From Hyphomicrobiales bacterium (lineage in GTDB: Bacteria; Pseudomonadota; Alphaproteobacteria; Rhizobiales; Beijerinckiaceae): a stretch of 56,408 nucleotides of DNA. The DNA lies in NCBI GenBank assembly GCA_947447895.1, contig CANFLM010000009.1:1-56408 (forward strand). Reading direction: 5' to 3'. Shown in pieces: positions 21,959-30,853 of the stretch (the first letter of the stretch is position 1; every line of letters begins with the position of its first letter). The notes under the pieces are model-generated. The model saw nothing but the letters and a program-made list of their open reading frames with translations, made no database searches and was not told the origin of the DNA. Position numbers and translations under genes: made by a program.

Positions 21959-22834
21959 TTATTTCGGGGTCACGGCTGCCGTGTAGGCGTCAATCAGCGT
22001 GCGTGAAATTGTGCCCGGGGCGAAGGTATAGGGGCCGATTTCGGACACGGGCGTGACTTCCGCGCCGGTGCCGCAGATGAAGCATTCTTCCAGATCCGAC
22101 AATTCATCCGGCATGATGCGGCGTTCGACCACTTCGATGCCATTGGCCTTTGCCAGATCGATCACCGTGTTGCGGGTGATGCCATTGAGGAAGCAATCGG
22201 CAATCGGGGTGTGGATCACGCCGCCTTTGGTGAAGAAGATGTTGGCGCCGGTGCATTCGGCGACACGGCCCTGCCAATCCAGCATCATGGCATCGGCATA
22301 GCCCTTGCGCTCGGCGCGGTGTTTGGAAATCGTGCAGATCATATAGAGACCTGCCGCTTTGGCGTGAACCGGAGCGGTGGCGGGATCGGGACGGCGGTAA
22401 TCGGCCACATCCAGACGGATACCCTTCATCTTCTGTTCCATGTCGAACATCGACGGCCAGTCCCACACCGCAATCGCCACATTGATGGTGGCATCCTGCG
22501 CGGCCACCGCCATCATCTCGCTGCCGCGCCAGGCAACAGGACGGACATAGCAGCTCTGGAAGCCGTTCTTGGTCACCACCAGATCTTTGGCGGCATCCAG
22601 TTCCGCAACCGAATAGGGAATGGTAAAATCCATGATTTCAGCCGAATTGTGGAAGCGCTGCGAATGTTCGGTGGTCTTGAAAATCTTGCCGCCATAGGCG
22701 CGCTCGCCTTCGAAAACGCTGGAGCCGTAATGCAAACCGTGGCTGAGCACATGCAGCTTGGCATCCTGCCATGGCACAAGCTTGCCATTGAGCCAAATCC
22801 AGCCGTCACGCAGATCAAATGGGATGATGGACAT
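21959..22834 (-). CDS. ilvE: Branched-chain amino acid aminotransferase (class IV PLP)
   Basis: Final step of Leu, Ile and Val synthesis, and first of their breakdown. 291 residues. The conserved opening is WIWLNGKLVPWQDAKLHVLSHGLHYGSSVFEG, seen here in pieces; LSHGLHYGSSVFEGERAY and the class IV signature region AECTGANIFFTKGG, TPIADCFLNGITR are present. The PLP lysine is in AKAAGLYM..SKHRAERKGYADAM. An AGAGGAGC ribosome site lies 8 bases before the ATG. It is divergent from the MarR-response regulator-kinase cluster, an arrangement known from other alphaproteobacteria, and shares the intergenic palindrome with it. Confidence 0.96.
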   Translation of the reverse strand: MSIIPFDLRDGWIWLNGKLVPWQDAKLHVLSHGLHYGSSVFEGERAYGGKIFKTTEHSQRFHNSAEIMDFTIPYSVAELDAAKDLVVTKNGFQSCYVRPVAWRGSEMMAVAAQDATINVAIAVWDWPSMFDMEQKMKGIRLDVADYRRPDPATAPVHAKAAGLYMICTISKHRAERKGYADAMMLDWQGRVAECTGANIFFTKGGVIHTPIADCFLNGITRNTVIDLAKANGIEVVERRIMPDELSDLEECFICGTGAEVTPVSEIGPYTFAPGTISRTLIDAYTAAVTPK

Positions 22835-22946
22835 TGCGGTCGCTCCTCTGGTTCATCGCCACACCCAACCGCGGATAACCAATGGTGAAGGCGGTTGATC
22901 ATTTTATGTCGTTTCTAGGTCTTGACGGGTAACAATCAAGCTGAAA

Positions 22947-22967
22947 TATGTCAATAACACTGACATA
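22947..22967. promoter_or_regulatory. Palindromic operator candidate before the MarR gene
   Basis: TATGTCA (22947-22953), 7-bp spacer ATAACAC, TGACATA (22961-22967): a perfect 21-bp dyad in the ilvE/MarR divergent gap, in an AT-rich setting. Size and shape fit a MarR dimer site, so autoregulation or control of ilvE is plausible. Confidence 0.5.
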
Positions 22968-23028
22968 AAATTTCTGTATTTCACCCTGCTTCCTGCTCTT
23001 TTTATCAATCCCGAAGGATGCGCGCTTG

Positions 23029-23556
23029 ATGGATGAGGCCACAAGACCCGAGAACCGGCCCCAGGCAACGGTCGATACCGGCACCCGCAATGTGCCGGTT
23101 GTAGGCGGGCCGGATGCCGCGGCGGTTCCGTATGATCTGATCGAGCTGTTCTTTTTTGCCTATCGGGATTTTGTGAGCGATCCCGACCGGATCCTCGAGA
23201 CATACAGTTTTGGCCGCGCCCATCACCGCGTGCTGCATTTCGTCAATCGTCGCCCCGGCATGACCATTGCCGCCCTGCTCGATATTCTGAAAATCACCAA
23301 GCAGAGCCTCAACCGCGTGCTCAAGGAATTGATCGAAAAGGGCTATATCGACAGCCGCGCCGGGGAAAGTGACAGGCGGCAACGCCTGCTGTTTCCCACC
23401 GATGCAGGCCGACAGCTGGCCGTCGATCTGGCCCTGCTGCAGGCCCGCCGCATCGACCGCGCTTTGTCGGAACTCGCCCCCGGGGCGCGCGCGGTAACCA
23501 AGGACTTTTTGCTCGCCATGATCAACCCCGAAGACCGGGATGTGGTCGCGAAATAG
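23029..23556 (+). CDS. MarR-family transcriptional regulator (PetP-like)
   Basis: 175 residues. After a variable N-terminus the protein reads LIELFFFAYRDFVSDPDRIL and FGRAHHRVLHFVNRRPGMT, the winged helix follows (IAALLDILKITKQSLNRVLKELI, then RAGESDRRQRLLFPT). This sequence pattern resembles the PetP group of MarR proteins, which in Rhodobacter lies beside the response regulator PetR. TTG at 23026 and ATG at 23029 are both possible starts with GAAGGA upstream. It is followed by the response regulator after 65 bp. The function here is inferred from family and neighbours. Confidence 0.88.
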   Translation: MDEATRPENRPQATVDTGTRNVPVVGGPDAAAVPYDLIELFFFAYRDFVSDPDRILETYSFGRAHHRVLHFVNRRPGMTIAALLDILKITKQSLNRVLKELIEKGYIDSRAGESDRRQRLLFPTDAGRQLAVDLALLQARRIDRALSELAPGARAVTKDFLLAMINPEDRDVVAK

Positions 23557-23621
23557 AATGCCTGTTACAATCCGGGTCCGGTTCTGGCATTTTCAGTCCG
23601 AAACCATGCTATGATGAACCC

Positions 23622-24353
23622 ATGACAAAAACGTCTGCCCAAGCCCTAGCTTCTGCCAAAGCCCTTGCCGATGACGCCCCGCATGTTCTGGTGGTCGATG
23701 ATGACCGCCGCCTGCGTGAATTGCTGGCCCGGTTTCTGGGCGATCACGGCTATCGGATCAGCGTCGCACGCGACACCACCGATGCCCGCGCGGCCCTCTC
23801 GGTGATTCAATTCGACGGGGTCATTCTGGATGTGATGATGCCGGGCGAAAACGGCTTCGATTTCGCCAAAAGCCTGCGCACCACCTCCGATGTGCCGATC
23901 CTGATGCTGACGGCCCGCAGCGAGACCGATGACCGGGTCCGCGGCCTGGAAATCGGTGTCGATGACTATCTGTCCAAACCGTTCGAGCCGCGCGAATTGC
24001 TGTTGCGCCTCAACAATATCCGCCGCCGCACCACGCAAGCGGCCGCCACGGTCGACACCGTCGAACAGGTCAGTTTCGGCCCCTTTGTCTATCACATCGG
24101 GCGGGGAGAATTGCGCAGCGACGGCGAGCCGGTGAAAATCAGCGAGCGCGAGCGCGATATTCTGACCCTGCTGGCCACGCGCCCGGGCCAGACCGTGCCA
24201 CGCGAGGATTTTGCCGCCCATGAGGATATTTCCAACGAGCGCACGGTCGATGTGCAGATCAACCGCCTGCGCCGCAAGATCGAGGCCGATCCGGCCAATC
24301 CCACCCATTTGCAAACCGTTCGCGGGGTAGGATATCGCCTTGTTGCCACCTGA
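23622..24353 (+). CDS. OmpR-family response regulator (PetR-like)
   Basis: 243 residues. The receiver domain (about 20-135) has the acidic triad VVDDD, phospho-acceptor Asp70 in VILDVMMPG, Thr97 in MLTARS and Lys119 in LSKPFEP. The DNA-binding winged helix (about 150-240) contains ISERERDILTLLATRPGQTV and NERTVDVQINRLRRKIE. Its partner is the histidine kinase that starts one base after its stop. The order MarR, response regulator, kinase next to ilvE is conserved in alphaproteobacteria, and PetR in Rhodobacter controls cytochrome bc1 genes; whether that holds here is untested. Confidence 0.94.
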   Translation: MTKTSAQALASAKALADDAPHVLVVDDDRRLRELLARFLGDHGYRISVARDTTDARAALSVIQFDGVILDVMMPGENGFDFAKSLRTTSDVPILMLTARSETDDRVRGLEIGVDDYLSKPFEPRELLLRLNNIRRRTTQAAATVDTVEQVSFGPFVYHIGRGELRSDGEPVKISERERDILTLLATRPGQTVPREDFAAHEDISNERTVDVQINRLRRKIEADPANPTHLQTVRGVGYRLVAT

Positions 24354-24354
24354 T

Positions 24355-25728
24355 ATGACCCAAGCAACACGCTCTGCCATCAAGCCCCTGCCGATCCGGC
24401 TCTGGCGATTGCTGACCGGCTGGCTGGGCAGGCAGATGCCGAGCGGCCTTCTGGCCCGCGCGCTCATTATCATCATCGCGCCGATGGTGATCCTGCAAAC
24501 CGTGATCGGTCTGGCTTTCATGGACCGGCACTGGCTGTCGGTGACGCGGCGGCTCTCGGCGGCTGTATCGCAGGATATTGCTGCGGTGATCGACGTGCTC
24601 GACACCTATCCGCAGGATGCCGAATTCGACCAGATCAGCCGTCTGGCGCTCGACCGCATGTTGCTGGACATCGATATTCTGCCGGCCGCCCCGTTGCCGG
24701 CTCCGGTGCAACGGCAATTCCTGTCGCGGTTTCACGATGTGTTTGCCGACCAGTTGAAACAGCGGATCGACCGCCCCTTCTGGCTCGACACCACCACCAC
24801 TCCCAGCATTGTCCGCATCCAGATCCCGATCAACAAGGGGGTTCTGGCGGTCAAATTCCGCAGCTCGCTGGCCTATGCCACCAATTCCCATATTTTCATC
24901 GTCTGGATGCTGGGCACCGCGCTGGTCCTGCTGGCGATTGCCATTATTTTCATGCGCAACCAGATCCGGCCGATCCAGCGGCTCTCGGAAGCGGCGGAAA
25001 GTTTCGGCATGGGCCGCGATGTCGATTTCTCGCCGCGCGGCGCGCGCGAGGTACGTCGGGCCGGTTACGCCTTTCTCGAAATGAAGCGCCGCATCGAGCG
25101 CACGATGCAGCAGCGCACCACCATGCTGAACGGCGTCAGCCACGATCTGCGCACCATCCTGACCCGTTTCAAGCTATCGCTGGCCATCATGGACGACAAT
25201 CCGGAAGTAGAGGCATTGCGCCGCGACATCGACGAGATGAGCCGGATGCTGGAAGGCTATCTGGCTTTTGCGCGTGGCGAGGACACCGTCAGCAGTGCCA
25301 GCGAAGTGGATATGATCCAGTTCCTCGAAGCATTGCGCGAGGACGCCGCCCGCACCGGCGATCATGTCACGGTCTCCTTTACAGGCGATCCGATGGTGAC
25401 ACTGCGCGCCGATATGTTCAAACGCTGCCTCCTGAACCTGCTCGCCAATGCCGCCCGCTATGGCGACAATCTGGCGATCGTCGCCGAACGCGACAGCCGC
25501 TGGCTCACCGTCCATATCGATGATGACGGGGTGGGGATTGCGGCCGACCAGCGCGAGGAGGTGTTCCGTCCGTTTGTGCGGCTCGACGAAGCCCGCAATG
25601 TCGATGAAGGCGGCTCTGGCCTCGGCCTGCCGATTGCCCGCGACATCGCCCGCGCCCATGGCGGAGACCTGTATCTCAATGACAGCCCGCTTGGCGGCTT
25701 GCGTGCCACCGTGCGGATCCCGATCTGA
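24355..25728 (+). CDS. Membrane sensor histidine kinase
   Basis: 457 residues from ATG 24355, one base after the response regulator stop. Two membrane helices (about 36-56 and 180-200) flank a periplasmic sensor region of some 120 residues, followed by a HAMP linker (IRPIQRLSEAAESFGMG), the H-box VSHDLRTILTR with His263, the N-box LLNLLANAARYGD, and the G-boxes DDGVGIAADQ and GGSGLGLPIARDIA. The H-box has Ile in place of the common Pro after HDLRT, which is frequent in this alphaproteobacterial group. The stop is directly abutted by the end of the opposite-strand CsaA-like gene. The signal sensed is unknown. Confidence 0.94.
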   Translation: MTQATRSAIKPLPIRLWRLLTGWLGRQMPSGLLARALIIIIAPMVILQTVIGLAFMDRHWLSVTRRLSAAVSQDIAAVIDVLDTYPQDAEFDQISRLALDRMLLDIDILPAAPLPAPVQRQFLSRFHDVFADQLKQRIDRPFWLDTTTTPSIVRIQIPINKGVLAVKFRSSLAYATNSHIFIVWMLGTALVLLAIAIIFMRNQIRPIQRLSEAAESFGMGRDVDFSPRGAREVRRAGYAFLEMKRRIERTMQQRTTMLNGVSHDLRTILTRFKLSLAIMDDNPEVEALRRDIDEMSRMLEGYLAFARGEDTVSSASEVDMIQFLEALREDAARTGDHVTVSFTGDPMVTLRADMFKRCLLNLLANAARYGDNLAIVAERDSRWLTVHIDDDGVGIAADQREEVFRPFVRLDEARNVDEGGSGLGLPIARDIARAHGGDLYLNDSPLGGLRATVRIPI

Positions 25729-26091
25729 TCAGAACATCCTGCCGCCCAGCGGCACGGCGCGGTCGGGGCTGAGCAAAATCACCGCGCCCTCGGCATCGGG
25801 CACACCAAGGGTCAGCACCTCCGACATGAAGGGCCCGATCTGGCGCGGCGGAAAATTGACCACGGCCATCACCAGCCGTCCCAATAAATCCTGCTCTGTA
25901 TAACGGGCAACCAGCTGCGCCGAGGAGCGTTTGGTCCCGATCCCGGGCCCGAAATCGATGGTGAGTTTCCAGGCCGGCTTGCGCGCCTGCGGAAAGGCTT
26001 CGACCGCCACAATCTTGCCCACCCGGATATCGACGACCTCGAATTGATCATAGGTGATGATCGGCTCGACCGCTTGCACCATCTCCGTCAT
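25729..26091 (-). CDS. CsaA-like tRNA-binding domain protein
   Basis: 120-residue protein consisting of one OB-fold tRNA-binding domain (EMAPII/MetRS C-terminal type). IITYDQFEVVDIRVGKIVAVEAFPQ opens the fold, and KLTIDFG, SAQLVARYT, LVMAVVNFPPRQIGPFMSEVLTLG and VILLSPDRAVPLGGRMF are typical of CsaA. CsaA has been described as a chaperone-like factor in Bacillus. It is the most downstream gene of a minus-strand run and its stop touches the kinase stop. Confidence 0.87.
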   Translation of the reverse strand: MTEMVQAVEPIITYDQFEVVDIRVGKIVAVEAFPQARKPAWKLTIDFGPGIGTKRSSAQLVARYTEQDLLGRLVMAVVNFPPRQIGPFMSEVLTLGVPDAEGAVILLSPDRAVPLGGRMF

Positions 26092-26097
26092 TCCTGC

Positions 26098-26769
26098 TCA
26101 GGCGGCTTCGTCATCGCGGCGCGAACGGCGCGGGCGCGGGGCCGGCCGGCCTGACTTCAAACGTTCGCACAGGGAGTGGAACGGACTTTTGGGACCGGCA
26201 AATCCCTCGATCCTGTGGATGATCTTGCCGGCCTGATCCAGTTCGCGGTCCAGCCGCGCCATGGTTTTGGCCATGTCCTTGTCCTCGTCATCCACCCAGA
26301 CTTCGACAACACGGGCAAACAACAGCACGCCGCCCTGGATCCGCAAGGCGCCAAGCGGACCCTCGGTATCGATCCCGGCGGCCGCCAGCATGAAGCGCAT
26401 GGAGTTTGCCGCCGTCTGGTTGAGCGCCAGCAGCATCAATGAATCGCGCCGGACTGCTGTCATGATCGAACGGATCGCTGCTTTATAGGGGGACATCGCA
26501 TCGAGCCGGCGCATGAGCACATCGAACAGACGTTCGCGGGCGGGTTCGTCGGCCATTTCCCTGGCCTCGTCGGCCAGCACGGCCTGATCGATGCGCCGCG
26601 CCAGACCTGCCAGCACGGCTCCTTTGGAGGGGAAACAATCCCGGAATTCGCCCAAACTCACTTCGGCCTGCCGCGCGACATCGGCCAGATCGAAGGACTC
26701 CCACTCGCGATGCGCGGCGAGAACCATGGTGGCATCAATGATGCGGTCACGGATTGAAGGGTGCTGCAT
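26098..26769 (-). CDS. TetR-family transcriptional regulator
   Basis: 223 residues from ATG 26769, with AAGGAACAGGA just upstream; an earlier in-frame start at 26799 is less likely. The N-terminal helix-turn-helix region reads IRDRIIDATMVLAAHREWES then LADVARQAEVSLGEFRDCFPSKGAVL, with a TetR-type tail Phe-Pro-Ser-Lys. The C-terminal half is helical and ends in a basic RPAPRPRRSRRDD tail. Ligand and targets are unknown. It lies 6 bp upstream of the csaA-like gene and 86 bp downstream of proC. Confidence 0.83.
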   Translation of the reverse strand: MQHPSIRDRIIDATMVLAAHREWESFDLADVARQAEVSLGEFRDCFPSKGAVLAGLARRIDQAVLADEAREMADEPARERLFDVLMRRLDAMSPYKAAIRSIMTAVRRDSLMLLALNQTAANSMRFMLAAAGIDTEGPLGALRIQGGVLLFARVVEVWVDDEDKDMAKTMARLDRELDQAGKIIHRIEGFAGPKSPFHSLCERLKSGRPAPRPRRSRRDDEAA

Positions 26770-26855
26770 GTCCTGTTCCTTTGCGAACAACGCTACCAAA
26801 ACAAGATAGGGCCAAGCGGACGGGATATCCAGTGCCGTCTTGACCAGAGATCGGG

Positions 26856-27680
26856 TTAGCCCGACAGCGCCACAGCGCGTTTGCGGGCGGCATCCACCGC
26901 CTCGACCATCAGCGGACCCAGCCCGCCCTCCGCCATCAGCACGTCGAGAGCCGCCGCCGTGGTGCCACCGGGCGAGGTCACATTCTGGCGCAAGGTGGCC
27001 GGTGACAGAGCGGATTGGTGCAGCAATTCTCCGGCGCCGGTGATTGTCATCCGCGCCAGACGCGCGGCCACATCGGCCGGCAGGCCTTGCGCCTCACCCG
27101 CTTTGGCCAGACATTCGACCAGCAGGAAGACATAGGCCGGACCCGAGCCAGAAACCGAAGTCACGGCATCGATCAGGCTTTCATCCTCCACCCATTCAAC
27201 CCCGCCAACGCAGGACAGCAATGTGGTGGTGGCGGCGCGCTGGGCGTCGGACACACCGGAGGCTGCATAGCAACCGGTCACTCCCCGCCCGACCGAAGCC
27301 GGAAGATTGGGCATCGCCCGCACGATGACGGGATGCGCTTTGTCCTGTGGCAGGCGCGCCGACAGATCGGCAACGGTTTTTCCGGCCAGCACCGAAACCA
27401 CCAGTGTCTTCGGGCCGATCATATGGCGGAAATGCGGAGCGGCCTCGTCGAGCATTTGCGGCTTGATCGCCAGCACCACCACTTCGGCGGCAGTAGGGGC
27501 ATCAGCGGGATTGAGCGCGAACCCGTATTGGCTGGCCAAAGCCACGAGGGTGTCGGCCGGCTTGGGATCGATGACGCTGATATGGCGGGGATCAAAGCCA
27601 CCGGCCAGCCAGCCCTCCAGCATCGCCCCGCCCATTTTTCCCGCGCCGACAAGAACCAGTGAAGCAGGAAAACGGGTCAT
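26856..27680 (-). CDS. proC: Pyrroline-5-carboxylate reductase
   Basis: Last step of proline synthesis, NAD(P)H-dependent. 274 residues. The Rossmann motif VGAGKMGGAMLEGWL is at the N-terminus. Downstream are VVLAIKPQMLDEAA, VRAMPNLPASVGRGVTG, VTSVSGSGPAYVFLLVECL and the signature SPGGTTAAALDVL, all diagnostic. Length is standard. Its start is 3 bp downstream of the YbjN-like stop (reading on the minus strand), so the two are co-transcribed. Confidence 0.96.
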   Translation of the reverse strand: MTRFPASLVLVGAGKMGGAMLEGWLAGGFDPRHISVIDPKPADTLVALASQYGFALNPADAPTAAEVVVLAIKPQMLDEAAPHFRHMIGPKTLVVSVLAGKTVADLSARLPQDKAHPVIVRAMPNLPASVGRGVTGCYAASGVSDAQRAATTTLLSCVGGVEWVEDESLIDAVTSVSGSGPAYVFLLVECLAKAGEAQGLPADVAARLARMTITGAGELLHQSALSPATLRQNVTSPGGTTAAALDVLMAEGGLGPLMVEAVDAARKRAVALSG

Positions 27681-27683
27681 GGC

Positions 27684-28187
27684 TCAAGCCTCTCCGACGG
27701 TCTCGAACATCGCGCTGGCCAGCGCATCGGCAGGGCTTTTGCCCGCCCACAACAGAAACTGGAACGCCTGATAATAGCGGTCACAGGCCTCGACCGCGAC
27801 CTTCAGCAGAGCCTGGCACTGGTGGCCATTGGGCTCGGCCCCACCGGCCAGCAGCAGCGAATGGCGGAACATCACCACATCATCCTTGGCCCAGAGATCG
27901 AAATGGCCGATCCACAAATGCTCGTTGATCAGCGAAACCAGCTCGTTCACATCGGCGCGGCGGCGCTGCGAGGTCTTGAGATCGAAAGCGCAACCGACAT
28001 GCAGGGCCTCCATCTCGTCGAGCCATGTGAAAGCGATCTGGTAATCGCACCAGCTGCCTTCCACCGTGATGGAAATTTCATTCTCGTCCGCCCGATCAAA
28101 CGACCAGTCGTGCAAAGCGGCGAGCCGTTCGACAATGTCGAGCGGATGCTCACTGCGTTCGCTGAGATCAAATTCGATGGCGGCCAT
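27684..28187 (-). CDS. YbjN-domain protein
   Basis: 167 residues of the YbjN family, which shares a fold with type III secretion chaperones; function is not established. Recognisable segments are IVERLAALHDWSFDRADENEI, ITVEGSWCDYQIAFTWLDE and HFDLWAKDDVVMFRHSLLLAGG. It precedes proC with a 3-bp gap, an arrangement common in alphaproteobacteria. I see no signal peptide. Confidence 0.86.
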   Translation of the reverse strand: MAAIEFDLSERSEHPLDIVERLAALHDWSFDRADENEISITVEGSWCDYQIAFTWLDEMEALHVGCAFDLKTSQRRRADVNELVSLINEHLWIGHFDLWAKDDVVMFRHSLLLAGGAEPNGHQCQALLKVAVEACDRYYQAFQFLLWAGKSPADALASAMFETVGEA

Positions 28188-28436
28188 TGCGGTCCCGTCT
28201 CCAGATCACCTGCTCTGGACGAGAACCGCCCACAACATGCCCGATCTGAAAGGGGTCACTGAGGCCTGTTGATCCAACTGGCCAGAGGCGACTCACATCG
28301 ACACCGAGCGAGATGGACACTCATGGATTCGCGCTCCATGCACAATCACTTCAAAACAATGTCCACACCCGATTGCGTTTTTTAATTTGGCCCGGCAGCA
28401 GACACAACGCGTGGTGCGGTGATCCAGCCCGAGGGC

Positions 28437-28697
28437 TTACTCTCCCGAAGCCTGAGGCAGTCTGGCTTCGAGAGCCTCAAGGCGCGCCAACAGCGCATCG
28501 TTTTCCTCGCGCGCTTTGACAGCCATATCGCGGACCGCCTCGAATTCCTCGCGGGTGACCAGATCCATATCGCGGATCATCCGCTCGAATTGCGATTTGA
28601 ACACACCTTCGGCTTCGCGCTTGACGCCCTGGGCCATTCCGGCGGCATCGGTCATCATGCGTGCGAAATCATCGAGAATCTTGTTGCCGCCTTGCAT
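28437..28697 (-). CDS. UbiK-like accessory factor (BMFP/YqiC family)
   Basis: 86 residues, mostly helical. KILDDFARMMTDAAGMAQG is followed by VTREEFEAVRDMAVKAREE and a terminal coiled coil DALLARLEALEARLPQ. This is the pattern of BMFP/YqiC proteins, one of which (UbiK) supports ubiquinone synthesis by binding the UbiJ lipid carrier. Start 28697 has AGGAG 8 bases upstream. Only the small frame is credible; a longer frame on the same strand covers part of lgt in antisense. It is divergent from lgt. About 250 bp of unremarkable sequence separates it from YbjN. Confidence 0.86.
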   Translation of the reverse strand: MQGGNKILDDFARMMTDAAGMAQGVKREAEGVFKSQFERMIRDMDLVTREEFEAVRDMAVKAREENDALLARLEALEARLPQASGE

Positions 28698-28889
28698 GAT
28701 CGTCTCTCCTGAACCGGTGTATCCCAGCCGATGTCTAGCATGACTGCGCGATGGTTTCACCCACAGGCGAACATTTTTCTTGCTTCCCCCAGCGGACGAC
28801 CGGCTTTTCTCACCCCAGACCGGCGAAGCGGCTTGACGAAGGCCTGCCGGAAGGGGCATCTCAGATGCAGACCTATGGGAGCCTGCCGA

Positions 28890-29732
28890 ATGCCGTTTTT
28901 CGTGATCCCCTTTCCCGCGATTGATCCCGTGCTGATCAGCGTCGGACCTTTTGTGATCCGCTGGTATGCGCTGGCCTATATCGGCGGCTTGATGCTCGGC
29001 TGGAAATTCTGCGTGCGTCTGGCCCAGCAATCCTTCCTGTGGGGGCAACGGACCCCGCCGAGCATCGCATTGCTCGATGACATGATTTTGTTCGCCGCCC
29101 TCGGGGTCGTGCTGGGCGGGCGCACCGGCTATGTGCTGTTCTACAATCTCGACCATTTTATCGCCCATCCCGAAAACATTCTCAGCGTCTGGCAGGGCGG
29201 CATGTCGTTCCACGGCGGGCTGGCCGGCTGCGCTTTGGGCTTGGCGATCAGCGCGCGCCGCCATGGCGAAGCGGTCGCAAGCCTGTTCGATGTGGCCGCC
29301 ACGGTGGCGCCGATCGGGCTGTTTCTGGGCCGCATCGCCAATTTCATCAACGGCGAATTATGGGGCCGCACCACCGATGTGGCCTGGGCGGTGGTGTTCC
29401 CCCTCGCCGGTCCCATGGCGCGCCATCCCAGCCAGATCTACGAGGCGGCTCTTGAGGGCCTGTTGCTCGGCCTGCTGCTGATCATCGCCGTGCGGCAGGG
29501 CGCGTTGAAACGTCCCTGGCTGGTGTCGGGCCTGTTCGGGATCGGCTATGGCCTTGCACGCATCGCCTCGGAATTTTTCCGCGAACCCGACCAGCAACTC
29601 GGCTTCCTGCTCGGCGGCGCCACCATGGGCATGCTGCTGTCGGTGCCTTTGGTTTTGCTGGGCCTTGCACTGGCCATCCATGCCCTCAGAAAGCCTGCAG
29701 CGTCCAACTCTCATGAAAGCCCCCTGGCATGA
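28890..29732 (+). CDS. lgt: Prolipoprotein diacylglyceryl transferase Lgt
   Basis: First enzyme of lipoprotein maturation; moves diacylglycerol from phosphatidylglycerol to the lipobox cysteine, in the inner membrane. 280 residues from ATG 28890, with GGGAG 8 bases upstream. The sequence contains FVIRWYALAYIGGLMLGW, GGRTGYVLFYNL, GGMSFHGGLAGC, the Lgt signature GRIANFINGELWGR and RHPSQIYEAALEG, with several membrane helices. Its last bases overlap midA by ATGA. lgt-midA-pgeF is a coupled operon. Confidence 0.97.
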   Translation: MPFFVIPFPAIDPVLISVGPFVIRWYALAYIGGLMLGWKFCVRLAQQSFLWGQRTPPSIALLDDMILFAALGVVLGGRTGYVLFYNLDHFIAHPENILSVWQGGMSFHGGLAGCALGLAISARRHGEAVASLFDVAATVAPIGLFLGRIANFINGELWGRTTDVAWAVVFPLAGPMARHPSQIYEAALEGLLLGLLLIIAVRQGALKRPWLVSGLFGIGYGLARIASEFFREPDQQLGFLLGGATMGMLLSVPLVLLGLALAIHALRKPAASNSHESPLA

Positions 29733-30853
29733 GCGCGCCGCTGATCCCTTTGCTGAAAGAACTGATCCGCACCGAGGGTCCGCTCAGCATCGAACGTTAT
29801 ATGGCGATCTGTCTGGGTGATCCGCGCTATGGCTATTACATGACGCGCGATCCGTTCGGCACGACCGGCGATTTCATCACGTCACCGGAAATCTCGCAGA
29901 TTTTCGGTGAACTGATCGGGTTGTGGGCCGGCGAATGCTGGCTGCAACTGGGTGCCCCCTCCACCGTCAATCTGGTTGAACTGGGGCCGGGTCGCGGCAC
30001 GCTGATGGCCGATGCCTTGCGGGTCTTGCGGGTCGTCCAAGGCTTCCAGCGCGCCATGCGGGTGCATCTGGTGGAAACCAGTCCGGTGCTGCGCCAGATG
30101 CAGGAACGCACCCTCGCCCCCTGGATCGACCAGATCGAATGGCACCAGAGCATCGAAACCCTGCCGAACGGCCCGTGCATCATCCTCGCCAACGAGTTTT
30201 TCGATGCCCTTCCGATCCGCCAGATGCAAAAGACCGTTCACGGCTGGCACGAACGGCTTGTCGGGCTCGATGATGACGGCTCGCTCTGTCTCGGCTTGTC
30301 GATGGAGCCCGATGCCTCGATCACTCTCGAGGCGCCGGTCGATGCCGTGCTGGAATTGCCGCGCATCGGCACCTTCATCATGGACCAGCTGGCGCGGCAT
30401 CTGGCGCAAAACCGCGGGGTCTGTCTGGCGATCGATTACGGCTATGCCAGCAAAGGCGCCAAGGACCATTCGACCCTGTTCGATTCATGGCAAGCCCTGA
30501 AAAACCACCAACCGGTCGACCCGCTCGATGCACCCGGTGAATGCGACCTGACCACCCATGTCAACTTCACCTTGCTGATGGAGACAGCGCGCGCGGCTGG
30601 TATCCGCCCCCAAAGCCTGCTGACCCAGCGCGAATTGCTCCTGCGTCTGGGACTGGAACCCCGCGTCGAACAGTTGAGCGCGGGCAATCCCGACCAGACC
30701 GAAACCATCCGCGAAGCCGCCAACCGGCTGATCGACGACACCACCCCCGTCTCGATGGGGCGTCTGTTCAAGGCGGCGGCAATGGCTTCGCCCGATTTCA
30801 AACTGGTTCCCGGTTTCGATCGGCCCGACCCCGCCCTGGCGACCCTATCATGA
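29729..30853 (+). CDS. MidA/NDUFAF7-type protein arginine methyltransferase homologue (DUF185)
   Basis: 374-residue SAM-dependent methyltransferase of the family that includes mitochondrial NDUFAF7, which methylates an arginine of a complex I subunit. The opening PLSIERYMAICLGDPRYGYYM, FGTTGDFITSPEISQIFGE, motif I VELGPGRGTLMADALR, and LANEFFDALPIRQ are characteristic. The bacterial substrate is not known; complex I is a reasonable guess. ATGA overlaps link it to lgt upstream and pgeF downstream. Confidence 0.93.
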   Translation: MSAPLIPLLKELIRTEGPLSIERYMAICLGDPRYGYYMTRDPFGTTGDFITSPEISQIFGELIGLWAGECWLQLGAPSTVNLVELGPGRGTLMADALRVLRVVQGFQRAMRVHLVETSPVLRQMQERTLAPWIDQIEWHQSIETLPNGPCIILANEFFDALPIRQMQKTVHGWHERLVGLDDDGSLCLGLSMEPDASITLEAPVDAVLELPRIGTFIMDQLARHLAQNRGVCLAIDYGYASKGAKDHSTLFDSWQALKNHQPVDPLDAPGECDLTTHVNFTLLMETARAAGIRPQSLLTQRELLLRLGLEPRVEQLSAGNPDQTETIREAANRLIDDTTPVSMGRLFKAAAMASPDFKLVPGFDRPDPALATLS

